A stretch of DNA of 64,000 nt from positions 62,001 through 126,000 of the forward strand of contig JAWLDA010000003.1 in the NCBI GenBank assembly GCA_041686855.1, given 5' to 3'. The DNA comes from JAWLDA01 sp041686855 (GTDB lineage Bacteria > Bacillota > Limnochordia > DTU080 > RSA5). This document shows, in pieces, positions 35,289-43,953 of the stretch. The first letter of the stretch is position 1. The number at the start of each line of letters is the position of its first letter. Below the pieces are notes generated by a model, which was not told the origin of the DNA, did no database searches, and saw nothing but the letters and a program-made list of their open reading frames with translations. Position numbers and translations under genes: made by a program.

Positions 35289-36512
35289 GTGCCGTTTGGC
35301 ATCGGCTTCATGGTCTTGCTTATGCTCGTCGGCGGTGTAGCCGCCTATTGGGGCGATCGCGTCGGAATGATCGTCGGGCGCCGCCGGCTAAGCATCTTCG
35401 GCCTGCGTCCCAAGTACACCTCCCGGGTCGTTGCCGTTAGTACCGGGGTCTTGATCGTACTCTTCACACTTGTCACATTAATCATCGCGTCAAACAGTGT
35501 GCGTCAGGCTCTCTTTGGTATGGACGAGCTTCAGGCACAAATCGTGCATCTCTCGTCCGAAGTGACGGAGTTCGAGAGTAAGCGGGTCGAACTTGAGAGC
35601 CGCAACGAGCAGTTGTTGAGCCGCAGCCACGAACTCGAGGCTGAGACGCGTCAACTCGAGGCCGAGAAACGGATACTTGACGATGAAATCGTCGCGCTCG
35701 AGGAGCAGATCGAGCAGACTCAGTTGGACTTGAGTCGCGCGCAGGTACAGCTGTCGGATCTCCAGGAAAATTTGGAAGTGATGCGTTTCTTGGGCGAACA
35801 GGTATTCAACGTTGCCCAAAACCTTTACGGAGCCGACTTTGAGGTGAGAGCCGGGGAGATCATCGACACCTTCCTTGTGGATCTGCGTGGCGGGCGCTCG
35901 GGCATCGAAGAGAGGTTGCGTGCCGCGTTGGCCCGCACGGAGCGGTCGTTGGTGGAGCGAGGGTTGGGTGACGGGACCGACGCGCTTTACCTAGACCGTA
36001 TTTACAAAACAGACGATGGCGAGCTTATTTCGTTCAACGAGGACGAAGTTCTCGCCCAGGCGATCCACCCCCTGGCACAGGCAGCCGAAGAGGGATACTC
36101 CAGCGTTATCGTTCAGCTGATTGCGGTAACTAACGCCCGTAGTGGAGATCCTGTTTATGCGGACTTTCATCGGTTCGTTCGCAATGAGCGTGTCTTCCGG
36201 GAGGGTGAAGTGATCTTGGAGCGGGTGTTTGACCCGACACAACCCCGGCCGGCGATTTTCGAGGCGTTCATGAGTTTCGTACAAGGCGAGATCGCCCAGA
36301 TCGCCAGGGCGTATCTGTTGCCTCCCGATGGTGTTTACGGCGAAATGTCGTTTGCTCAGGCCTACGCCGCGGTGGATGAGATCTCGAAGTACACCGACGA
36401 GGTGTTGGTACGTGCGACGGCCGCCCGAGATACCACGGCCTACGATACCCTCGAGTTGGAGTTCGAATTCTCTCCTTTGGCCGGAGACGAGGCCCTAACA
36501 CAGACCCCTTGA
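35289..36512 (+). CDS. DUF3084 membrane/coiled-coil protein
   Basis: 407 residues from GTG 35289 (GGAGGT ~11 nt upstream); ATG 35268 would add seven residues but lacks a ribosome site. Two N-terminal membrane segments (~5-25 and ~45-70) enclose GDRVGMIVGRRRLSIFGLRP, the DUF3084 signature. A long coiled coil follows (~80-180, LESRNEQLLSRSHELEAETR) and a C-terminal domain of unknown fold. No function is established. Alone between argS and the pyrophosphohydrolase. Confidence 0.85.
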   Translation: MPFGIGFMVLLMLVGGVAAYWGDRVGMIVGRRRLSIFGLRPKYTSRVVAVSTGVLIVLFTLVTLIIASNSVRQALFGMDELQAQIVHLSSEVTEFESKRVELESRNEQLLSRSHELEAETRQLEAEKRILDDEIVALEEQIEQTQLDLSRAQVQLSDLQENLEVMRFLGEQVFNVAQNLYGADFEVRAGEIIDTFLVDLRGGRSGIEERLRAALARTERSLVERGLGDGTDALYLDRIYKTDDGELISFNEDEVLAQAIHPLAQAAEEGYSSVIVQLIAVTNARSGDPVYADFHRFVRNERVFREGEVILERVFDPTQPRPAIFEAFMSFVQGEIAQIARAYLLPPDGVYGEMSFAQAYAAVDEISKYTDEVLVRATAARDTTAYDTLELEFEFSPLAGDEALTQTP

Positions 36513-36547
36513 GAAATCACATATCCGAGGCGAAAGGAGCGTCTAAG

Positions 36548-36934
36548 TTGATCCGCAATTGGAGCGAAGAGCGTACGACGTTTGCCGAAATTAGAGAAGA
36601 GATCCGGCAGTTCTTGCGCGCTCGTGACTGGGAGAAGCAGCACTCACCCAAGAATCTGGCGATGTCGATCGCCATTGAAGCAGCCGAGTTGATGGAGATT
36701 TTCCAATGGGTAGACTCCAAAGAGGCGCTCGAGTACGTCCGGAGCGATCCCGATCGACTACAACACGCGCGCGAAGAGATTGCAGACGTGGTAATCTACT
36801 GTGTAAGCATGGCGAATGCCCTCGAGATCGATTTGGCCCGTGCGATCGATGATAAGATTGGACGAAATGCTCAGCGGTACCCTGCTCTTTCGACAGGTAC
36901 TCTCCAGAGGGACGTGAACGGCGGCGATGAGTAA
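36548..36934 (+). CDS. MazG-like nucleotide pyrophosphohydrolase
   Basis: 128 residues from TTG 36548 (AAAGGAG 8 nt upstream); a TTG 39 bases earlier overlaps the previous stop and is less supported. The all-alpha MazG fold is marked by EAAELMEIFQW (EExxE-like) and the Mg-binding AREEIADVVIYCV (ExxD). This size class (RS21-C6/dCTPase type) hydrolyses noncanonical or excess dNTPs. It overlaps comEB by 8 bases, linking two steps of dCTP/dUTP handling. Confidence 0.85.
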   Translation: MIRNWSEERTTFAEIREEIRQFLRARDWEKQHSPKNLAMSIAIEAAELMEIFQWVDSKEALEYVRSDPDRLQHAREEIADVVIYCVSMANALEIDLARAIDDKIGRNAQRYPALSTGTLQRDVNGGDE

Positions 36935-37385
36935 CAAAGCGCCATACGCTAGACCCACTTGGGACGAGTACTTTTTGCGGATGGCTCGGTTGGCTGCGAC
37001 TCGGGCGACGTGTCCACGGCGGCGTGTAGGCGCCATTTTGGTACGGGATCATAGGGTGCTGGCGACTGGGTATAATGGCTCGGTCGGCGGGGCGCCACAT
37101 TGTGACGATGTCGGTTGTCTGATTGTGGTCAGAGATGGGCGCGAGAGTTGTGAACGCACCGTGCACGCCGAGTTAAATGCGATCATCCAATGTGCGCGCA
37201 ACGGTGTCGTCGCAGGAGGAGCGACCATGTATTGTACGGATTTTCCGTGCGTCGCCTGCGCCAAGGCCATGGTACAAGCAGGAGTCCGTCGAGTGGTCTA
37301 CTTGACCGAGTATCCTGATCCTAATTCCTTTGAGATTTTGCTCTCCGGCCGGATCACGTTGGAACAAGCATCACTGCCGGATTAA
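36927..37385 (+). CDS. comEB: dCMP deaminase / ComEB family
   Basis: 152 residues, zinc cytidine/deoxycytidylate deaminase fold: HAELNAI (His and catalytic Glu) and PCVACAK (two Cys). The family makes dUMP from dCMP for thymidylate synthesis. Cys/His residues in the HCDDVGC segment (~52-58) are typical of this group. Overlap with the MazG-like gene suggests a nucleotide-pool unit. Confidence 0.92.
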   Translation: MSNKAPYARPTWDEYFLRMARLAATRATCPRRRVGAILVRDHRVLATGYNGSVGGAPHCDDVGCLIVVRDGRESCERTVHAELNAIIQCARNGVVAGGATMYCTDFPCVACAKAMVQAGVRRVVYLTEYPDPNSFEILLSGRITLEQASLPD

Positions 37386-37421
37386 TCGTGGCATCACGTT
37401 TCTTGAAAGGACATGGTATGA

Positions 37422-38657
37422 TTGAACGCTGAGTTGATTGCCGTCGGCACCGAGATCTTATTAGGCGATATCGTCGATACGAATAGTTCAGAGATCTCCC
37501 AGCAGTTGGCCGCTATGGGCGTCAACGTGTATTACCACAGTACGGTCGGCGACAACCCGTTGCGGATGGCAGCGGTCCTCTCGGCGGCGATGGTGCGCTC
37601 TGAGATCGTGATCGTCACTGGCGGACTGGGTCCGACGGAAGACGACATGACTCGCGAGATTTTGGCGGCCGTCACAGGGCGGCCACTCGTGCAACACGAC
37701 GGAGCGCTCCAACACATCACTGAGTATTTTCGTTCGGTTGGACGCGAGATGACGTCTAACAATCGCAAGCAGGCGCTCATCCCCCAAGGCGCAGAGATCA
37801 TTCCTAATCCGCGCGGCACCGCTCCGGGCATCCACTTGACGTTTGGACGGACTCATGTTTTCTGCGTCCCTGGTGTTCCGACCGAAATGCGGACGATGTG
37901 GGCCGAGTCGGTTGTGCCGACCATTCTAGAGCTCGAGGGTCAAGAGGCGATCATTCGCTCGCGCACACTCCGCTTTTACGGCATTGGCGAGTCGACGTTG
38001 GAGGAGCGGGTAAGCGACCTGCTCCACTCCGATAATCCGACGTTGGCCCCCTATGCTGGTCTGGGTGAGGTCAGGCTGCGGATCACGGCGCGAGCCGCGA
38101 CAATAGAGGAAGTGAGCAGCCTGATCCAACCGATTGAGGATGAGCTCAAGGCACGCCTGGGTGAGTTCCTTTACGGCTACGATGATGCATCCTTAGAGTC
38201 GACTGTCGCGCAACTCCTAACCGATTCGAATCGAACCGTCGCCGTGGCCGAGTCATGTACCGGTGGCCTGGTCTCGCACCGACTGACGAATATTGCGGGG
38301 TCTTCAACCTATTTTCGTCAGGGATGGGTGACCTATTCTAATGAAGCTAAGATGCGAGAGTTAGGTGTTCCCGAAGCGCTCCTTGAGGAGTTGGGCGCCG
38401 TAAGCGGTCCGGTGGCCGCCGCGATGGCTCAGGGTGCCCTTGCTCGCTCTGGGGCAGACGTGGCCGTCGCCACGACAGGAATAGCCGGTCCTGGCGGGGC
38501 CACCGCCACGAAACCCGTAGGTCTCGTCTACTTTGGGTTTGCAGTGCGGGACGGTGAGGTCTCTAGCTTCTCTCGACAATTTCGAGGGCATCGTGAGGAT
38601 ATCAAGTGGCGCTCCGCGAGCGAAGCCATCAATACGGTGCGCCGTCTCCTTTCTTAG
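37422..38657 (+). CDS. cinA: CinA family protein (nicotinamide-nucleotide amidase / ADP-ribose pyrophosphatase type)
   Basis: 411 residues, start TTG 37422 (GAAAGGACATGG upstream). The N-terminal MoCF-like domain (1-170, MNAELIAVGTEILLGDIVDT, TGGLGPTEDDMTRE) is followed by the C-terminal amidase domain (~255-405, VAVAESCTGGLVSHRLTNIA). It recycles pyridine nucleotides in characterised bacteria. Directly upstream of recA, the classical competence/repair arrangement. Confidence 0.95.
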   Translation: MNAELIAVGTEILLGDIVDTNSSEISQQLAAMGVNVYYHSTVGDNPLRMAAVLSAAMVRSEIVIVTGGLGPTEDDMTREILAAVTGRPLVQHDGALQHITEYFRSVGREMTSNNRKQALIPQGAEIIPNPRGTAPGIHLTFGRTHVFCVPGVPTEMRTMWAESVVPTILELEGQEAIIRSRTLRFYGIGESTLEERVSDLLHSDNPTLAPYAGLGEVRLRITARAATIEEVSSLIQPIEDELKARLGEFLYGYDDASLESTVAQLLTDSNRTVAVAESCTGGLVSHRLTNIAGSSTYFRQGWVTYSNEAKMRELGVPEALLEELGAVSGPVAAAMAQGALARSGADVAVATTGIAGPGGATATKPVGLVYFGFAVRDGEVSSFSRQFRGHREDIKWRSASEAINTVRRLLS

Positions 38658-38800
38658 ACTGCTTGGAGGAGTCTGTAACGCCAGGAAATGGGTTGTTGGG
38701 GCGCAGACCTCCCAAAGGGAAGGAGGGGAAAGCTCCCCCGCTCGTCGAATGCCCATCGTAACCCAATGAGGGACGGAGTAAGGAGCGATTCATTTAATCG

Positions 38801-39859
38801 ATGAGCAAAAGCGAGAAAGATAAAGCCCTTGAGTTGGCGTTGTTACAAATCGAAAAGCAACACGGCAAAGGCTCGGTCATGAAATTGGGCGAAGCGGCGG
38901 CGCGCTTAAACGTTGACGTCGTCTCGACGGGCGCCCTCTCTCTCGACATCGCGCTGGGAGTTGGCGGAGTGCCCCGCGGTCGCATCGTAGAAGTGTACGG
39001 TCCCGAGTCGTCGGGTAAGACGACGCTTGCTCTCCATGTAATGGCGGAGGCGCAACGTAACGGTGGGATTGCAGCAGTGATCGACGTGGAACACGCCCTT
39101 GATCCTGTTTACGCCGCAAATTTGGGTGTGGACGTCGACAACCTGCTCATCTCGCAACCCGACAGTGCGGAGAGCGCGCTTGAGATCGCTGAAGCGTTAG
39201 TGCGTAGCGGAGCGGTAGACGTGATTGTGATCGACTCTGTTGCCGCCCTGGTTCCGCGTGCCGAAATCGAAGGCGAGATGGGTGACTCGCACGTCGGTCT
39301 TCAAGCGAGGTTGATGTCGCAAGCCTTGAGGAAGCTGACTGGAGCGATCAGTCGGTCGCGTGCGTGCGTGATATTCACCAACCAGATTCGTGAGAAGGTT
39401 GGTGTCATGTTCGGCTCCCCGGAGGTGCAACCCGGAGGACGGGCGCTTAAGTTTTACGCGTCGGTGCGCATGGATATCCGACGGATTGAGACGTTAAAAC
39501 AAGGCAACGACACGATCGGCAGCCGCACTCGAGTAAAAGTGATCAAAAACAAAGTGGCCCCGCCCTTCCGCGAGGCTGAGTTCGACATCATGTACGGAAC
39601 GGGAATTTCGCGGGAAGGAAATGTTTTGGATCTCGCGACCGATCTGGATATCATCAACAAGAGCGGAGCTTGGTACTCCTATGGCGACGCGCGGCTGGGC
39701 CAAGGACGTGAGAACGCGAAGGACTTTCTCAAAGAGAATCCGGACATCACGGCTGAGATTGAACGGAAGGTGCTCGTAGCGGCGGGCCTGCGGGTGATTC
39801 GTGAGGAAGAACTCCCGGATGGGACCGTCGAGTCCCAGCCCCTTGAGCAAGAGGCATGA
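38801..39859 (+). CDS. recA: Recombinase RecA
   Basis: 352 residues, full length, Walker A GPESSGKT (67-74), the L1/L2 loops (around EIEGEMGDSHVGLQARLMSQ and NQIREKVGVMFGSPEVQPGG) and the acidic C-terminal tail. It forms filaments on single-stranded DNA for recombination and the SOS response. AAGGAG is 16 nt before the ATG, long spacing. I see no clear LexA/DinR box in the 143-bp gap behind cinA. recX overlaps by four bases. Confidence 0.98.
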   Translation: MSKSEKDKALELALLQIEKQHGKGSVMKLGEAAARLNVDVVSTGALSLDIALGVGGVPRGRIVEVYGPESSGKTTLALHVMAEAQRNGGIAAVIDVEHALDPVYAANLGVDVDNLLISQPDSAESALEIAEALVRSGAVDVIVIDSVAALVPRAEIEGEMGDSHVGLQARLMSQALRKLTGAISRSRACVIFTNQIREKVGVMFGSPEVQPGGRALKFYASVRMDIRRIETLKQGNDTIGSRTRVKVIKNKVAPPFREAEFDIMYGTGISREGNVLDLATDLDIINKSGAWYSYGDARLGQGRENAKDFLKENPDITAEIERKVLVAAGLRVIREEELPDGTVESQPLEQEA

Positions 39860-40338
39860 ACGACGCGACGGATAAAGAGCTGAAGCGAGCGCAGGAGCGA
39901 GCTCTACGTCTGCTCGGCGTGCGCAATCGTTCAACGTACGAAGTTCGTACTCGGTTGGAGAGAGCCGGCTTTGAGGAAGAGGTCGTCGCTGAGGTAATCT
40001 CGTGGTTGCACCATTTGGATTACCTCAACGACGAACGCTTCGCCAGAGAATGGGTCGATTCCAGGTTGCGGCACAAACCTTTGGGCCGTCGACGTTTGAC
40101 GTACGAATTGATACAAAAGGGCATAGGCAGGGAGATCATCGAAGAGGCGTTACAACAGGTTGACTCCCAGGCAGAGTCACAACTTGCGACATCGCTGGCA
40201 TACAAACAGTACGGACGGATGCGGGAGCCGACGTGGGAGTCTGTGGAGCGCAAGATCTATGGGTATTTAACCCGTAGAGGCTTTCGGTCCGACGCCGTTC
40301 GACAAGCCATCGAGAGTCTGCGCCAACACGTAAAATAG
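39856..40338 (+). CDS. recX: Regulatory protein RecX
   Basis: 160 residues made of three-helix RecX repeats; signature WLHHLDYLNDERFAREWVDS and RRGFRSDAVRQAIESL. It modulates RecA filaments. The stop-start overlap with recA (ATGA, 39856-39859) gives tight coupling. The next gene, rny, is separated by a promoter and terminator. Confidence 0.93.
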   Translation: MNDATDKELKRAQERALRLLGVRNRSTYEVRTRLERAGFEEEVVAEVISWLHHLDYLNDERFAREWVDSRLRHKPLGRRRLTYELIQKGIGREIIEEALQQVDSQAESQLATSLAYKQYGRMREPTWESVERKIYGYLTRRGFRSDAVRQAIESLRQHVK

Positions 40339-40353
40339 TCGGTAAAATAGCCG

Positions 40354-40380
40354 TGTCAAGGGGGGATGCTCGCCTTGACA
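40354..40380. repeat. Inverted repeat overlapping the promoter after recX
   Basis: TGTCAAGG (40354-40361) and CCTTGACA (40373-40380) are exact inverse copies, 11 bp apart. The right arm contains the -35 TTGACA of the promoter below, so it may be an operator. Confidence 0.55.
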
Positions 40381-40404
40381 ATCGTAAAAACATGCAGGTA
40401 CAAT
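40375..40404 (+). promoter_or_regulatory. Strong promoter upstream of rny
   Basis: Perfect TTGACA (40375-40380), 18-bp spacer, TACAAT (40399-40404, 5/6). Transcription would begin near 40411, just ahead of a terminator. Confidence 0.7.
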
Positions 40405-40448
40405 TACGCGTGTGCATGTTCGACCCGACTCATCTGGTTTGCCTTTTG

Positions 40449-40479
40449 AAAGCCGAGTGTACGACTCGGCTTTATTTTG
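40449..40479 (+). terminator. Intrinsic terminator between the promoter and rny
   Basis: Perfect 10-bp stem AAAGCCGAGT / ACTCGGCTTT (40449-40458 / 40464-40473) with 5-nt loop, then ATTTT. It lies only ~40 nt after the predicted start site at ~40411, so it either ends a ~65-nt RNA or attenuates rny. Confidence 0.8.
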
Positions 40480-40576
40480 CACTAATCACCCCCTAAAGCC
40501 AAGAGTGTTCGAACGTGCGCTGGTATGACCGCGAGAGATTGCGGCGACTTTCATTTAAAAAGGGGGTGGCTCTTTA

Positions 40577-42106
40577 ATGACCACCTTGACAACCATTGTG
40601 ATCGCGCTGGTGGCCTTGGGCGCGGGCTTCTTCTTGCGGAAGGTTGTAGGTGAAGCCAAGATTCATTCCGCCGAAGAGGAAGCAAACCGAATCCTAAGAG
40701 CGGCTGAGAAAGATGCCGAGGCCAAACGGCGTGAAGCCTTGCTCGAATCGAAAGAAGAAGTGCACGCCCTTCGGACTGACGCTGAGCGAGAGATTCGTGA
40801 CCGGCGCCAAGAGTTGCAGCGGATTGAGCGTCGTCTCGTCCAGCGCGAAGAGACGTTGGACAAGAAGGCCGACTCCGTCTCGAAGCGGGACGAAAAGTTG
40901 GGTCAGAAAGAACGGGAGCTTGACAAGGCGAGAGAGCACCTCGACACCCTCATTGCGAAAGAGAAGTCCGAACTCGAACGTATCGCCGGATTAACGACCG
41001 AAGAGGCAAAGGATGTCTTGCTAAATCGTGTCGAAAACGAAGTGAAACATGAGATGGCCATTGTCATTAAAGAGGTGGAGACTCGCGCGAAAGAGGAAGC
41101 GGATCGCAGGGCCCGCAAGGTCGTCTCGTTGGCGATCCAGCGTTGTGCCGCCGATCACGTGGCGGAGAGCACCGTCTCCGTCGTCAGTCTTCCCAACGAC
41201 GAGATGAAGGGGCGTATTATCGGCCGCGAGGGGCGAAACATTCGAACCCTGGAGACCCTTACCGGAATTGATCTCATTATTGACGATACGCCGGAGGCCG
41301 TCATTTTGTCGGGATTTGATCCCATTCGTCGCGAGATTGCCCGCAATGCATTAGAGAAACTCGTCTCCGATGGCCGCATTCACCCGGCTCGTATCGAAGA
41401 GATGGTCGGCAAGGCCCAAAAGGAAGTTGAGAATCTCATCCGCGAAGAGGGCGAGCAGGCCACATTTGATACCGGAGTACACGGTCTCCACGGAGAATTG
41501 GTAAAGCTCCTGGGACGGCTCAAATTCCGGACAAGCTACGGACAGAATGTGCTCAAACACAGCATCGAAGTAGCCCATTTGGCAGCGATGATGGCGGCCG
41601 AGATCGGCGCGGACGTCAGAGTGGCTAAGCGCGCAGGATTGCTTCATGACATCGGCAAGGCGGTCGACCACGAAGTCGAAGGGACCCACGTGGAGATTGG
41701 TCGGAGCCTGTTGGCCAAGTACAAAGAGCCGCGTGACGTCATTCACGCGATGGAGTGCCATCACGGTGACTACGAGCCGCAAACCATCGAAGCCGTCCTC
41801 GTTACTGCGGCCGACTCTGTTTCAGCGGCAAGGCCGGGTGCCCGGCGTGAGACTTTGGAGAATTACATCCGCAGGCTTGAGAAGCTCGAGGGAATTGCAG
41901 ACTCGTATGAGGGTGTAGAGAAAGCGTACGCCATTCAAGCCGGCCGCGAGATTCGCATCATGGTGAAGCCCGATCGCATCGATGACGCGGAAGCCTCCAA
42001 GATGGCTCGAGATATTGTGAAGCGCATCGAATCGGAAGTGGAGTACCCCGGCCAGATCAAAGTGACGGTGATTCGCGAGACCCGGGCTGTCGATTATGCA
42101 CGTTAG
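40577..42106 (+). CDS. rny: Ribonuclease Y
   Basis: 509 residues. N-terminal membrane anchor (~1-22), long charged coiled coil (~30-200), KH domain (GRIIGREGRNIRTLETLTGI, ~210-270) and HD domain with AGLLHDIGKAVDHE (~350). This is the main membrane-anchored endoribonuclease starting mRNA turnover in Bacilli. AAAGGGGGTGG precedes the ATG. Confidence 0.97.
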   Translation: MTTLTTIVIALVALGAGFFLRKVVGEAKIHSAEEEANRILRAAEKDAEAKRREALLESKEEVHALRTDAEREIRDRRQELQRIERRLVQREETLDKKADSVSKRDEKLGQKERELDKAREHLDTLIAKEKSELERIAGLTTEEAKDVLLNRVENEVKHEMAIVIKEVETRAKEEADRRARKVVSLAIQRCAADHVAESTVSVVSLPNDEMKGRIIGREGRNIRTLETLTGIDLIIDDTPEAVILSGFDPIRREIARNALEKLVSDGRIHPARIEEMVGKAQKEVENLIREEGEQATFDTGVHGLHGELVKLLGRLKFRTSYGQNVLKHSIEVAHLAAMMAAEIGADVRVAKRAGLLHDIGKAVDHEVEGTHVEIGRSLLAKYKEPRDVIHAMECHHGDYEPQTIEAVLVTAADSVSAARPGARRETLENYIRRLEKLEGIADSYEGVEKAYAIQAGREIRIMVKPDRIDDAEASKMARDIVKRIESEVEYPGQIKVTVIRETRAVDYAR

Positions 42107-42133
42107 GCGCCCAGGCCCATTGTGGGGACCTCA

Positions 42134-42670
42134 GTGGACGAGTTAAGCCGAGATGAGATGCACCCCAACTCCGACGAGTACCACCAGGCGAGTCTGTTTA
42201 TCGCCTTGCTGGTGCATTATCCCGAGATCGCCAAGGTACGGACTCTTGGCGAGTCCGGGAGCCTCACACTCTCCTTTCTGTTACACACCCGTCCCAAACC
42301 AGAGGCGTTCAATCTGTTTCATGAGCGACTCAATCAATCGTTGCGAGTTTTGGCACGACTCGACGGGCAAGTTGATGCGGGCGCCTGTGAGACGCAACTG
42401 CGTCCCCAGGGGCCCCTTCTCGTTCTTGACGTTTTTCGCCCTATCGTGCAGGTTACACCCGAAGAGTTCCCTCTCGTCGTACAGCTTGTAAGAGAACACT
42501 TAGGGCGGGAATTGCTCGTCGAACACGACGCGGGGTGGGATGAGTCGTTGACCGGGGCAGAGGACGCAATTGCAGAGGGGCTTCGTCGGGCCAAACAAAT
42601 AGAGGCTGCTTCTGAGGCGATCGTGGGCTTTCGCCATGACGGCCGCGTATTGGTATTCAGTTCCCGATAA
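42134..42670 (+). CDS. Hypothetical protein between rny and spoVS
   Basis: 178 residues, not recognised. GTG 42134 has GTGGGGA upstream; GTG 42122 is an alternative. Contents: SLFIALLVHYPEIAKVRTLG and a C-terminal helical segment, no membrane spans, no Cys-His motif. The layout (two short alpha/beta halves around FRPIVQVTPEEFPLVVQLV) could be a small ligand-binding fold, but I cannot assign one. It follows rny by 27 bp and may be co-transcribed. Confidence 0.65.
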   Translation: MDELSRDEMHPNSDEYHQASLFIALLVHYPEIAKVRTLGESGSLTLSFLLHTRPKPEAFNLFHERLNQSLRVLARLDGQVDAGACETQLRPQGPLLVLDVFRPIVQVTPEEFPLVVQLVREHLGRELLVEHDAGWDESLTGAEDAIAEGLRRAKQIEAASEAIVGFRHDGRVLVFSSR

Positions 42671-42677
42671 AAATTGG

Positions 42678-42706
42678 AAAGGATTACTTGCTCGTCGGCC
42701 GAAAAA
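42678..42706 (+). promoter_or_regulatory. Candidate sigma-H promoter of spoVS
   Basis: AAAGGATTA (42678-42686), 11 bp, GCCGAAAAA (42698-42706) resembles the sigma-H consensus (AGGAWWW, N11-12, RnnGAATww) with one mismatch in GAAT. spoVS of Bacillus subtilis is a sigma-H gene. Confidence 0.5.
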
Positions 42707-42810
42707 TATCTTCTATTGGGAGTAAATTGCGACAAAACCCGTTGTGCCCAACCCTTTGGTCGCAAATGTCGATCAACCGGGTCACTTTCCTAGTAGGAGA
42801 TGAAGCAAAC

Positions 42811-43071
42811 ATGGAGGTACTCAAGGTCTCATCCAAGTCTAATCCCAACTCTGTTGCCGGCGCGATTGCCGGCGTAGTTCGAGAGCGGGGCGGTGCTGAG
42901 ATCCAGGCAATCGGTGCGGGAGCACTTAATCAGGCTGTAAAGGCTGTGGCGATCGCTAGGGGGTTCGTAGCGCCCGGAGGTCTTGATCTCATCTGTATTC
43001 CAGCGTTCACCGACATCCAAATAGACGGCCAGGAGCGAACCGCCATCAAATTGATCATCGAGCCCCGCTAA
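42811..43071 (+). CDS. spoVS: Stage V sporulation protein S
   Basis: 86 residues from ATG 42811 (TAGGAGA upstream), exactly the family length, beginning MEVLKVSSKSNPNSVAGAIA and continuing through IGAGALNQAVKAVAIARGFV. This Alba-like small protein is highly conserved in spore formers; in Bacillus its loss affects coat assembly and septation. The frame is open upstream but without a ribosome site. Confidence 0.97.
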   Translation: MEVLKVSSKSNPNSVAGAIAGVVRERGGAEIQAIGAGALNQAVKAVAIARGFVAPGGLDLICIPAFTDIQIDGQERTAIKLIIEPR

Positions 43072-43080
43072 GGCTCGCAC

Positions 43081-43108
43081 ATACCTCCCCAAGGGACGGG
43101 TCATACTA
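43081..43108 (+). promoter_or_regulatory. Candidate forespore (sigma-F/G) promoter of dodecin-spoVA
   Basis: ATA of CACATA (43081-43083), 18 bp, exact CATACTA (43102-43108). CATACTA matches the sigma-G/sigma-F -10 consensus; the -35 keeps only the ATA core. The spoVA genes are sigma-G dependent in Bacillus. Confidence 0.45.
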
Positions 43109-43164
43109 TCGTTGCACCCATTCATCCTATCGGATCTACGTTCGGGGAGGGACGATAAAGGCCT

Positions 43165-43374
43165 ATGTCCGTGGTTAAAGTGGTAGAGCTTGTGGGAGAG
43201 TCCGACCATTCATGGGAAGACGCTGTCCAACAGGCGGTGCAGGCAGCCTCCAAGACGGTGCGCAACATTCGCGGCGTCGAAGTCTTGAACTGGACCGGTG
43301 ACGTCGACGACGGCGGTAAGATTACCGGGTACAAAGCCGACGTCCAGGTCGCGTTTGTAGTCGAAAATTCATGA
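43165..43374 (+). CDS. Dodecin family flavin-binding protein
   Basis: 69 residues with VKVVELVGESDHSWEDAVQQ, the dodecin N-terminus, including the aromatic Trp that stacks on flavin in characterised dodecins. Dodecamers store and protect flavins. Location between spoVS and spoVAC, behind a sigma-G-like promoter, suggests use in spores. Confidence 0.9.
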   Translation: MSVVKVVELVGESDHSWEDAVQQAVQAASKTVRNIRGVEVLNWTGDVDDGGKITGYKADVQVAFVVENS

Positions 43375-43382
43375 ATTACGTC

Positions 43383-43423
43383 CGTGTCGCCGGGGAGCCT
43401 TGGGGTTACTCCCTGGCGACACG
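43383..43423 (+). other. Strong stem-loop after the dodecin gene, no U-tract
   Basis: Arms 43383-43397 and 43409-43423 (GTGTCGCC/GGCGACAC plus GGGAG/CTCCC, one wobble), ~15 bp with an 11-nt loop, starting 9 nt after the stop. No T-run follows, so it may be an mRNA-stability element rather than a terminator. Confidence 0.6.
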
Positions 43424-43476
43424 CGCGTTCAATCCATCCGTACATACCTGCGATCTTACGTGTAGGGGTGAACTAG

Positions 43477-43932
43477 ATGCCTTCAAAGATACCTGAGCGC
43501 TCTAAGGAGCGGTACGGTGTCGATGTCACCAATTACCGGCCGACGACTCCTTACCTCCGCAACTTTTTGGCGGCTTTCGTTGTTGGGGGGGCGATCTGCG
43601 TGGTCGGTCAGGCGCTGCATACGTTCTTTATGAGCCTTGGACTTAACGACGGCGATGCCGGCGCGCGTATGGCCGTTACAGTCGTCTTTCTCGGGGCATT
43701 ATTTACGGGCCTTGGGATCTACGATGAGCTGGGGCGGTTTGGTGGCGCCGGCTCCGCGATTCCAATCTCGGGGTTTGCGAATACAATTGTTTCGCCCGCC
43801 ATGGAGTTTGCTCGCGAAGGATATGTGCTGGGTACGGCTGCACAACTCTTTGTGATTGCGGGCCCGGTGATCGTGTACGGAATCGTAGCATCGGTGGTCA
43901 TGGCGGCGTTGAGACTCGTGTTCGGTGGGTAA
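43477..43932 (+). CDS. spoVAC: Stage V sporulation protein AC
   Basis: 151 residues with ~4 membrane helices; the family signature is FVVGGAICVVGQALHTFF and GRFGGAGSAIPISGFANTIV. SpoVAC is the mechanosensitive channel component that moves Ca-dipicolinate across the inner spore membrane. AGGGGTGA precedes the ATG. First spoVA gene here: spoVAA and spoVAB are not present upstream. Confidence 0.97.
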   Translation: MPSKIPERSKERYGVDVTNYRPTTPYLRNFLAAFVVGGAICVVGQALHTFFMSLGLNDGDAGARMAVTVVFLGALFTGLGIYDELGRFGGAGSAIPISGFANTIVSPAMEFAREGYVLGTAAQLFVIAGPVIVYGIVASVVMAALRLVFGG

Positions 43933-43953
43933 AGAGAGCGGGGGAGAGCAAAA

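Noticed and set aside
38657..38800. LexA/DinR box before recA
   Set aside because: No sequence close to GAACN4GTTC or the CGAAC-type box could be found.
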